From Calothrix membranacea FACHB-236 (GTDB taxonomy: Bacteria > Cyanobacteriota > Cyanobacteriia > Cyanobacteriales > Nostocaceae): DNA of 64,000 nucleotides. A program made the translations under genes and the position numbers. Of this stretch, positions 37,874 to 44,329 are shown piece by piece (position 1 is the stretch's first letter; each line of letters begins with the position of its first letter). The notes beneath the pieces are model-generated. The model made no database searches. It saw only the letters and a program-made list of their open reading frames with translations, and was not told the DNA's origin. The DNA lies in the NCBI RefSeq assembly GCF_014696315.1, contig NZ_JACJPX010000021.1, positions 1-64,000 on the forward strand. Direction: 5' to 3'.

Positions 37874-38665
37874 TTACACCATAGATTTAGCTTTAGCACC
37901 CATAACTTGTTTTGCGATCGCATTTATTGTTTCAGTCCAAGGATGATTGGGATACTGTAAACTGAAAATGCCACTACTGCCTAAATTAAACATCTCTTCA
38001 CTCACAGGTAAAATTCCAGCTACAGGGGTGCCGTAGGTATTTTGTACTTTTTGCCGTAACTCATTAAAATTTAAAGATGGTAGTGCTTTGTTAATTACTA
38101 GCAGCATTTTTGGTACTTCTAATTTCTTTGCAACATCAACTGCTACTGCTGTTCCTTGGTAATCTTGTTTATCTGGGCGAAGAATCAACACCAAAACATC
38201 AGACATAATAATTGACAGCAAAGTTTCTTCGTTAATACCAGGGTGAGTATCAATTAATAGATAATCTAGTTTTAAACGCTTAACTAGATGATGTAAACCA
38301 TCATTTAGCAAACGTGCGTCATAACCTTCGCGTAAAATCCGAGAAATATCGCTCATCTTAATACTAGAAGGCATAAGATAAATACTTCCCTGACGGCCAA
38401 ATAATGATGGTTTTTGTTTGAGAATAGAACTCACATCATAAACTGCATCTTCAATCGCACAACGTCCCCATAAATAATCATTCAGGGTATAGCGAATTCG
38501 TTCTTCTTCTAACCCAAACAAAACATGAATACCAGGAGATTGAATATCAGTATCAACAACTCCCACCCGCTTTCCAGAACGAGCAATTAAAGTAGCTAGA
38601 TTACTTGTAACATTCGATTTACCAGTTCCGCCACGGAATGAATGAACAGAAATTATTTCAGACAC
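37874..38665 (-). CDS. MinD/ParA-like ATPase
   Basis: 263 residues. The deviant Walker A HSFRGGTGKSNVTSNLA contains the signature lysine, VDTDIQSPG is the A' motif, and LLIDTHPGINEE the Walker B region. It lacks the C-terminal amphipathic helix typical of MinD, so it is a relative rather than the cell-division protein. It starts with GTG after a GAGG site and lies 88 bases after the CXXCH/HAMP gene on the same strand. Pairing with a membrane sensor suggests spatial organisation or signalling. Confidence 0.8.
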   Translation of the reverse strand: MSEIISVHSFRGGTGKSNVTSNLATLIARSGKRVGVVDTDIQSPGIHVLFGLEEERIRYTLNDYLWGRCAIEDAVYDVSSILKQKPSLFGRQGSIYLMPSSIKMSDISRILREGYDARLLNDGLHHLVKRLKLDYLLIDTHPGINEETLLSIIMSDVLVLILRPDKQDYQGTAVAVDVAKKLEVPKMLLVINKALPSLNFNELRQKVQNTYGTPVAGILPVSEEMFNLGSSGIFSLQYPNHPWTETINAIAKQVMGAKAKSMV

Positions 38666-38753
38666 GATAAATCCTCAATGGTAATAGGTAATTGGTAATA
38701 GGTAATTGGTAATTGCTAACAGATATTTCTTCTCTGCTTTCTTTGTTCCCTAA

Positions 38754-39815
38754 CTAACTCGCCGTATTGCGTTTATTTCTCATCATTCTTGCTTCCTCTT
38801 GTAATTGTTGGAATGATTCTGATTCAGCAATTTCTGCAACTTGACGCGCACGTCTTGTTTCATCAATTTCAATTCTGAGTTTTTGTAATTGCTGCGTCAT
38901 TTGTTGTTCACGAGCATAAATTTCATGCATCATGCGTTGAAAAACTCTCCCCATCTGTCCTAATTCATCATTGCGTTTAACGATGGGTGTGAGCTTTTGG
39001 CGGTCAAATTCTTCCGCTTCTTCAGAACTAATTTGAGCCATAGTCATTTTCTGCGCTAATTGTGCCATTGGTTTGAGGGGTTGTAGCACATTGCGTTTCA
39101 GTAAATAATTAATTAATAAAATTACTACAGCGAAGATACCAATAAATAAGCTAATGAATAATATAAAAGCACGGTTAGCATCATCAAATACCTTTTTAGC
39201 AGGAAGATAAATGATTTGAGTACCTAGGACTTTATTGAGTTCCCATCCATAGCCATTTTCGGAACCGTAACTTAAAACATGACTTCTTGGCGCAGCTTCC
39301 GGTGTACTATGGCAGCGTAAACAAGTGGGGTTTTTAACCACAAAAGGGCGAGCGCTATAGAACAGTTTTTCTTCAAAAGAATCGCGAAAACCTGAAATAT
39401 TTTTCAGTTCTGGTTCGTTTCGAAATCGTTCAATAACCTGCATCTCAAATGTATCAGCCTTATCCCTCATATTGGTGGGATTAAGATTGGCATCTTTATA
39501 AAAGTAATCTTTATATTCTGGATTTTTCCGCAGAGTTTCAAACACTTCTCTAACTGCATAACTGGGAATCGTCTCCGGGACAAAGGTCGATTGAGTTTCC
39601 ACCATCGGTAACAGCAATGGGCTAATTTTTGTGTTTGTGAAGTTTCTGATAGAGTCCATCGTCTCAGCCAGAATTTGGCTACGGTAACCAATTTCGGCTT
39701 CTGCCTTCTGTTCTAGTGCATGAGATAAAGTAAAACCACTGACTGCGATCGCGCAGAGGAAAACCAGCGATAGAAGAAAGGTAAATTTGGTTGCCAATTT
39801 AAATCTATTTAACAT
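38754..39815 (-). CDS. Tll0287-like (DUF3365) membrane sensor with c-type haem motif and HAMP
   Basis: 353 residues. An N-terminal membrane span (about 12-32) is followed by a periplasmic DUF3365/Tll0287-like domain containing CLRCH (Cys165, Cys168, His169), a covalent haem-attachment motif. A second span (about 217-237), a HAMP domain (LKPMAQLAQKMTMAQ...) and a C-terminal coiled coil complete it. There is no kinase or cyclase output, so it must signal through a partner, possibly the MinD-like ATPase downstream. AGAGGAAA precedes the ATG. Confidence 0.8.
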   Translation of the reverse strand: MLNRFKLATKFTFLLSLVFLCAIAVSGFTLSHALEQKAEAEIGYRSQILAETMDSIRNFTNTKISPLLLPMVETQSTFVPETIPSYAVREVFETLRKNPEYKDYFYKDANLNPTNMRDKADTFEMQVIERFRNEPELKNISGFRDSFEEKLFYSARPFVVKNPTCLRCHSTPEAAPRSHVLSYGSENGYGWELNKVLGTQIIYLPAKKVFDDANRAFILFISLFIGIFAVVILLINYLLKRNVLQPLKPMAQLAQKMTMAQISSEEAEEFDRQKLTPIVKRNDELGQMGRVFQRMMHEIYAREQQMTQQLQKLRIEIDETRRARQVAEIAESESFQQLQEEARMMRNKRNTAS

Positions 39816-40411
39816 AGCTGTTTCCTCTTTTTTATAAAATGGTTACCAATTCATGCACATTTACTTAATAGATTTTTTGATTTTTTATTGTGTTTTAAAT
39901 TATCCACCCACTAACCTTTGCTAATAATATTTAGTGCCATAAATTAATTAAGCAAATTTAGCGGTTGTTAGATCCCCGACTTCTTAAAGAAGTCGGGGAT
40001 CTAGATAACAGGCAATAAATTACAATTCATAATTACGTAGCGCTTTGCGCTACTCTCCGAGAACGCTTTCAGCGAACCCGCAGGGTATTACGAATTGACG
40101 AGCTATGTCTATTCATACTGCGAGAAAGCTGTAAATTCCAGGTTTCAAGGCAAACTCACTACTTTTGTAGGAGCTAGTCCCCTCAGCCTATAACTAAAGT
40201 CTTAGTCATTGCTCAACCCGATAAGCGAAAGTCAGACAACATCTATTTAATTAGCTTAGGCAAAATGTTAGACGTTTTTCAGATGTGGATAGCGGGGTTG
40301 AATTCGTACTATAGGGACATCAAGCAAGGAAAGCGATAAGCAAAGAACAAACAACACAAATCGTTTTCGGCGCTGAATAAACACAAACCAAACTATTAAG
40401 GATAAAACATC
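39816..40411. other. leader region of the peptide island
   Basis: About 600 bases. Contains the gatccccgacttctt inverted repeat (39970-40002) and a 49-base palindromic insertion (40038-40086, tagcgctttgcgctactctc...) bordered by attacg on both sides (40032-40037 and 40087-40092). The remainder should hold the promoter of the first precursor gene; I found no clean -35/-10 pair. No gene seen. Confidence 0.5.
39970..40002. repeat. 16-bp inverted repeat (gatccccgac family)
   Basis: agatccccgacttctt (39970-39985) and aagaagtcggggatct (39987-40002) are perfectly complementary with one central base. A widely spread repeat in Nostoc-type genomes; it could act as a bidirectional terminator between the sensor operon and the peptide island. 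Confidence 0.7.
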
Positions 40412-40627
40412 ATGTCTGACAACATTCAACCCGTAGAATTATCTAACGAAGAACTCGATAACGTTGCTGGTGGTTTAGTTGAGGTTACCCAGGTGGCTGC
40501 AGTTGAAACCAACTTTGAAGCTGTTAATTCATTTGCAGTTGCTGGTAAAGGTTTCGCTGCTACAGGCGGTACTGCAATTAATGATGAGACTAAACAAATT
40601 GCTTTCCGACGCGACTTTGTTCAATAG
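40412..40627 (+). CDS. double-glycine-leader secreted peptide precursor, copy 1
   Basis: 71 residues. The leader MSDNIQPVELSNEELDNVAGG (21) fits the LSxEELxxVAGG consensus cut by C39 peptidases after Gly-Gly. The predicted 50-residue core starts LVEVTQ and ends with TAINDETKQIAFRRDFVQ. No cysteine, so no disulfide or lanthionine. AAGGAT lies 10 bases before the ATG. It is the first and most diverged of three tandem paralogues, and the exporter genes follow 2.7-8 kb downstream on the same strand. Bacteriocin-like or signalling peptide; activity unknown. Confidence 0.85.
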   Translation: MSDNIQPVELSNEELDNVAGGLVEVTQVAAVETNFEAVNSFAVAGKGFAATGGTAINDETKQIAFRRDFVQ

Positions 40628-40677
40628 TAACGTCATAAGTTGAATTTTATAGCAAACATCAGGGTTGCATCTTTGCG

Positions 40678-40761
40678 GGATGAGTTGAGATGTTTGCAAT
40701 ATACGCCAGGAAACTAATTCATCCCATCAATTAGCAACCAGCGAACCTCTGGATTAGGTTC
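40678..40761 (+). repeat. conserved tandem hairpins between precursor copies 1 and 2
   Basis: gggatgagtt (40678-40687) pairs with aattcatccc (40716-40725, one G-T pair), and gaacct (40743-40748) with aggttc (40756-40761). The same pair, in almost identical sequence, lies between copies 2 and 3 at 41062-41150. Conservation of noncoding sequence between paralogues may only reflect recent duplication, but the paired bases are intact in both copies. Confidence 0.6.
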
Positions 40762-40816
40762 ACCACGAATCTTTATTACCTAACCAATATCACACAATTC
40801 ACAAGGATCAAACATC

Positions 40817-41035
40817 ATGTCTGAAAACATTCAACAAGCTCAAGAATTATCTACTGAAGAACTCGATAACGTTGCTGGTGGTTTAATCGACGTGACCCAA
40901 TTTACAGATGTCGATACCAATTTTGAAGCTGTGAAATCCGGTGCTGCTGCTGCTCCTGGTCTAGCAGTTACAGATGGTACCGCCATCAATGATGAAACCA
41001 GACAAATCGCTTTCCGCCGCGACTTGGTTATCTAA
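40817..41035 (+). CDS. double-glycine-leader secreted peptide precursor, copy 2
   Basis: 72 residues: a 22-residue leader ending ELSTEELDNVAGG and a 50-residue core. The core begins LIDVTQFTDVDTNFEAV, contains the Ala-rich SGAAAAPGLAV, and ends NDETRQIAFRRDLVI. It differs from copy 3 by one core residue (Asp for Ala after QFT) and one leader residue (Glu/Asp at position 3). AAGGAT lies before the ATG. No cysteine. The two Arg near the C-terminus are shared by all three copies and may be functionally important. Confidence 0.85.
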   Translation: MSENIQQAQELSTEELDNVAGGLIDVTQFTDVDTNFEAVKSGAAAAPGLAVTDGTAINDETRQIAFRRDLVI

Positions 41036-41061
41036 TAGCTTCACCAGCTTTGCACCTTTAC

Positions 41062-41150
41062 GGGATGAGTTGAGATGTTTACCCAGGCTCAAGATACGCC
41101 AGGAAACTAATTCATCCCATCAACTAACAGCGAACCTCTGGAGTAGGTTC
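41062..41150 (+). repeat. conserved tandem hairpins between precursor copies 2 and 3
   Basis: gggatgagtt (41062-41071) with aattcatccc (41109-41118), then gaacct (41132-41137) with aggttc (41145-41150). The surrounding 130 bases upstream of copies 2 and 3 are nearly the same, showing that the duplicated unit of about 390 bases includes the leader region. Confidence 0.6.
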
Positions 41151-41205
41151 ACCGCGAATCTTTATTACCTAACCAATATCACACAATTAACAAGGATCAA
41201 ACATC

Positions 41206-41424
41206 ATGTCTGACAACATTCAACAAGCTCAAGAATTATCTACTGAAGAACTCGATAACGTTGCTGGTGGTTTAATCGACGTGACCCAATTTACAGCTGT
41301 CGATACTAATTTTGAAGCTGTGAAATCCGGTGCTGCTGCTGCTCCTGGTCTAGCAGTTACAGATGGTACCGCGATTAATGATGAAACCAGACAAATCGCT
41401 TTCCGCCGCGACTTGGTTATCTAA
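41206..41424 (+). CDS. double-glycine-leader secreted peptide precursor, copy 3
   Basis: 72 residues, nearly identical to copy 2. Core LIDVTQFTAVDTNFEAV through NDETRQIAFRRDLVI. The near-identity at DNA level points to very recent tandem duplication. Followed by a 12-bp inverted repeat (41458-41513) that may reduce read-through into the downstream genes. Confidence 0.85.
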   Translation: MSDNIQQAQELSTEELDNVAGGLIDVTQFTAVDTNFEAVKSGAAAAPGLAVTDGTAINDETRQIAFRRDLVI

Positions 41425-41457
41425 TAGTTTCATAAGTTGAACTATTTAATTAGTTCT

Positions 41458-41513
41458 CAAGAAAGGGGTGCTTGATTAACAAAATATCTAGTCCTAACTT
41501 GACCCCTTTCTTG
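41458..41513 (+). terminator. attenuator-like inverted repeat inside the island
   Basis: caagaaaggggt (41458-41469) pairs perfectly with acccctttcttg (41502-41513) around a 32-base loop. No T run follows, so it may be an RNA-stability or processing element rather than a full terminator; such elements often raise peptide mRNA above exporter mRNA. Confidence 0.4.
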
Positions 41514-41550
41514 AAAATATAACTCGAATACGGTACGCAAAGGAGCTGCT

Positions 41551-41850
41551 ATGTCCAGTGACGAAATGACTCCAGCCGATAGCGAGTTTAGCGAATTGTC
41601 TGATGAGGAGTTAGATGAGGTCGCTGGTGGTCTAAGTGCAAGTATTTCAGCTGCACATTACCGTCAGACGAACTTATTGTTTGGTCAAATCAGCAAATTT
41701 GGTAGACAAGGTTCTAATCAGACTAATTTTGAAATGCAGAATATTGAATCTGCTGCCTTTCAAATCGTTATTACAGATGCAACAACTGAAGATCTTAAAG
41801 TTCTTGGCGAGTTGTTTGGAGATGCATCTGCACTCGATGGTTCTGCATAA
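41551..41850 (+). CDS. double-glycine-leader peptide precursor, divergent type
   Basis: 99 residues. The leader ends SELSDEELDEVAGG (27 residues), close to the leaders of copies 1-3, but the 72-residue core is different: LSASISAAHYRQTNLLFGQ, SNQTNFEMQNIESAAFQIVITDATTEDLKVLGELFG. A short TNFE word is the only visible link to the other cores. No cysteine. AAGGAG lies 10 bases before the ATG. It was probably captured by the same export machinery through its leader. Confidence 0.8.
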   Translation: MSSDEMTPADSEFSELSDEELDEVAGGLSASISAAHYRQTNLLFGQISKFGRQGSNQTNFEMQNIESAAFQIVITDATTEDLKVLGELFGDASALDGSA

Positions 41851-42044
41851 ACTGACATATTCGACCATTCTGAATAACTGTTAGTAACTTAATCAAGCCA
41901 GTGGTGCGAAGTGTAAGTAAATGGAGTTTTTAAAATCAATGAATCGCAGTTGAAATAAACTTACTCAACTGGTTTCTGAAATTTTTCTGTTCTAGTGTCA
42001 ATCAATGTTGAATTGCAAATTAATCACAAGGAGAAACAATCACA

Positions 42045-42269
42045 ATGGAAAACGAACACCAAATGGAATCACAAGAATTATCAGTTGAACAATTGTCAAC
42101 TATTGCAGGTGGAATTGCTGTAGGTGAACCTTATCCTGGTCAGTATTCTACAACCGATATTTATCATGATGTGTCTGAAGTAGTTGCAAAAAAACTAGAG
42201 AATATCAAATTCCCTGGGTGGAATTACAAAAATTCTGAGTCTTACACTAGCGAATCATCTGAAGGATGA
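42045..42269 (+). CDS. double-glycine-leader peptide precursor, second type, copy 1
   Basis: 74 residues: leader MENEHQMESQELSVEQLSTIAGG (23) and a 51-residue core beginning IAVGEPYPGQY. Shared with the copy at 42628: the (I/V)AxGExYxG start, AKxLExxxFPxW in the middle and a Ser-rich tail. No cysteine. AAGGAG precedes the ATG. The TGA stop lies inside the stem of a terminator-like hairpin. Confidence 0.82.
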   Translation: MENEHQMESQELSVEQLSTIAGGIAVGEPYPGQYSTTDIYHDVSEVVAKKLENIKFPGWNYKNSESYTSESSEG

Positions 42270-42326
42270 AGTGTAAAGGATAAAGTATGATTTTCATCCT
42301 TTATTTTTCATACTTCATCCTTTTTA
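42262..42326 (+). terminator. terminator-like hairpin overlapping the precursor stop codon
   Basis: aaggatgaagt (42262-42272) pairs with acttcatcctt (42312-42322); an inner aaaggataaa/tttatccttt-like pairing adds to it, and a T run follows (42321-42325). It probably ends most transcripts here, before the duplicated gene fragment. The ggatgaagta word also occurs as a repeat elsewhere in the window. Confidence 0.55.
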
Positions 42327-42413
42327 GTTAATTGCGTGATGGGGAGATTGATCGGTAGTTATTTCTGTACTCCCCATTTCTCTCCCGTTAGCAGAACAGA
42401 AGAAATTTAAATT

Positions 42414-42525
42414 ATGACAGAAGTTCTACTGAAGGAACTCACAAATAGTGATATTGACTGGATATGAGCAACTGGTCACAGAGAAGAAATTACTGCTGGC
42501 ACGATTCTCATTTACCAAGGAGCTT
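42414..42525 (+). pseudogene. truncated duplicate of the cyclic-nucleotide-fold gene start
   Basis: From about 42375 the sequence repeats that around 43040-43190: the same leader (tctcccgttagcagaacaga), the same ATG and the first 17 codons (MTEVLLKELTNSDIDWI). A TGA at 42465-42467 replaces TTA of the intact gene. Similarity continues past the stop to about 42523 (ACGATTCTCAT..CCAAGGAGC) and then ends. It is a relic of tandem duplication of precursor plus start of the next gene. Confidence 0.85.
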
Positions 42526-42627
42526 CACTCAACTGCTTTCTAAAACTGTTCTGGCGTGTTTTATTGTCTGGCCTTGATGAAATTAACGAATTCACTAACA
42601 AATAAAATCAAAAAGAGAAAAATTCCA

Positions 42628-42852
42628 ATGGAAAACGAAAATCACAATGAATCACAAGAGCTATCAATTCAAGAACTAGCAAGTATTTCGGGTGGCGTTG
42701 CCATAGGTGAGGTTTATCAAGGTGGGCCTCCAGACAATAAATATAACAATCTATATGATGCGATCGCCAAACATCTCGAAGGTAAGAACTTTCCTTATTG
42801 GAGTAACGATAAACCAAAAAGTGTTGAGCCTGACGGGGGAATAGGAAACTAA
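42628..42852 (+). CDS. double-glycine-leader peptide precursor, second type, copy 2
   Basis: 74 residues from the ATG at 42628 (the open frame extends 24 codons upstream, but alignment with the copy at 42045 and an AAAGAGAAA site favour this start). Leader MENENHNESQELSIQELASISGG, core beginning VAIGEVYQGG with AKHLEGKNFPYW. Cores of the two copies share roughly 40 percent of positions, so this duplication is older than that of copies 2 and 3 of the first type. No cysteine. Confidence 0.82.
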   Translation: MENENHNESQELSIQELASISGGVAIGEVYQGGPPDNKYNNLYDAIAKHLEGKNFPYWSNDKPKSVEPDGGIGN

Positions 42853-43079
42853 AAACCCTGTTCCTGACCTTGAAGAAGTTTGCAATTCAAGGCCGACCTG
42901 TACGAGTTAATAAGTGATGGGGAGATTGTTGATTATTATCCAATTCTCCAAAAGAAGACAACAGATGCAATCATCTCAAAACCAGATTTAATCTGACTTT
43001 CTCGATTACAAATTACGAATTGGTATTATTTTCTACTACCCATTTCTCTCCCGTTAGCAGAACAGAAGGAATTTAAATT

Positions 43080-44177
43080 ATGACAGAAGTTCTACTGAAA
43101 GAACTCACAAATAGTGATATTGACTGGATATTAGCAACGGGTCGGAGAGAAGAAATTACTGCCGGCACGATTCTCATCCGCCAAGGGGCACCGGTTGATG
43201 CACTCTATATTTTACTCGATGGTGCATTGTCCGTTTCTGTTGCTCAAGCTGACGATAACCCCATTGGTAGGGCGTTTGCAGCCTTAGAAGGTGGTGAATT
43301 GTCAGGACGGGAGATTACAAGACTGACAAATGGGGAAGTGGTGGGAGAAATGCCTTTCTTAACATCCTACCAGTCTGCAACGACGATTAAAGCTGCGAAA
43401 AAGTCTCTAGTGCTGATGGTTCCGCAGCAGGAATTGGTGAAAAAACTCCAAGAAGATATTACCTTTGCGGCTCATTTTTATCGTGCGATCGCAGTTTTAC
43501 TGGCTCACCGTTTAGAGCAAATTGTTAGCCAAATTGGACAAAGCACGATTGTACTCTTTCAGCCGCAAATCCGCGAGATTTTGTTTACATTTGCGGAATT
43601 AAGCGATAGCGATATTGGTTGGATGATTGCAGCTGGCGAAGCTAAAAGAATTCCCGCTGGAGAAGTTTTATTCCAAGCCGGACGACCTGTTGATGCTTTT
43701 TATATTTTATTAGATGGCAAAATGGTGGCTTCCACTGCCGAAGATGCTAGCAACCCGCTCACCCGCGCCTTTTCTCACTTAGAAAACACAGAAACCATCG
43801 AAACAGAATTTGCCAGATTATCGCGTGGTGACATGGTAGGCGAAACCCCCTTTGTGGAAGCCAGTCCCCCACCGATGACAATTCGCGCCATTGAAGATGC
43901 GATCGTGCTTTCCATTCCTCGTTGGCGATTGGCTGCAAAACTACTACACGATGTAGGTTTTGCTGCCCGATTTTATCGAGTGTTAGCGATATTGCTAGCA
44001 GACAAACAGCAAGGAATTATCAATCGCCTGGGTTACGGCAGAATTACATATAGTTCCGGTAAATCTTTAGACAGTAGTCTTACTTATGAAGATGAACTAA
44101 GTTCCGGCTTTTTAGCCCAAGTAACCCTAGCAGGAACGCGGTTTGATTGGATGTTGAAGCAGTTGAAGGCGAATTGA
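43080..44177 (+). CDS. protein with two degenerate cyclic-nucleotide-binding-like domains
   Basis: 365 residues, two repeats of a Crp-like beta-roll (about 5-150 and 172-315). Each starts with a LTNSDIDWIxAxGxxxxIxAGxxLxxxGxPVDAxYILLDG pattern and has a GE(M/T)PF turn, but the arginine that grips the cyclic phosphate in true binding sites is absent: the stretch reads LTSYQSATTIKA and VEASPPPMTIRA. There is no helix-turn-helix. It lies between precursors and the HlyD gene on one strand, so it probably serves the export system, perhaps as an assembly or sensing part. The C-terminal 50 residues are unlike either repeat. Confidence 0.75.
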   Translation: MTEVLLKELTNSDIDWILATGRREEITAGTILIRQGAPVDALYILLDGALSVSVAQADDNPIGRAFAALEGGELSGREITRLTNGEVVGEMPFLTSYQSATTIKAAKKSLVLMVPQQELVKKLQEDITFAAHFYRAIAVLLAHRLEQIVSQIGQSTIVLFQPQIREILFTFAELSDSDIGWMIAAGEAKRIPAGEVLFQAGRPVDAFYILLDGKMVASTAEDASNPLTRAFSHLENTETIETEFARLSRGDMVGETPFVEASPPPMTIRAIEDAIVLSIPRWRLAAKLLHDVGFAARFYRVLAILLADKQQGIINRLGYGRITYSSGKSLDSSLTYEDELSSGFLAQVTLAGTRFDWMLKQLKAN

Positions 44178-44329
44178 GCAGGGGGGCAGCAGGGGGAGAT
44201 GAGGTAGATGAGGGGGATGAGGGGGATGAGGGAGAAATTACTATTACCCATTACCCATTACCCTTTCCCCATGCCCAATGCCCCATGCCCCATGCCCCAT
44301 GCCCTATTTATATATTTATTGGAGTCACT
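44178..44329. repeat. short tandem repeats between the beta-roll gene and the HlyD gene
   Basis: gatgagggg nonamers (44195-44235), ttacccattaccc heptamers (44238-44262) and ccccatg heptamers (44266-44305) fill the gap. They keep the frame open upstream of the HlyD ATG. Confidence 0.8.

Noticed and set aside
40412-42852. Lanthipeptide or sactipeptide cluster
   Set aside because: No cysteine in any core and no LanM/LanB or radical SAM enzyme in the neighbourhood.
44147-44329. N-terminal extension of the HlyD protein
   Set aside because: Translated short repeats; a GGAG-ATG at 44330 gives the normal adaptor N-terminus.
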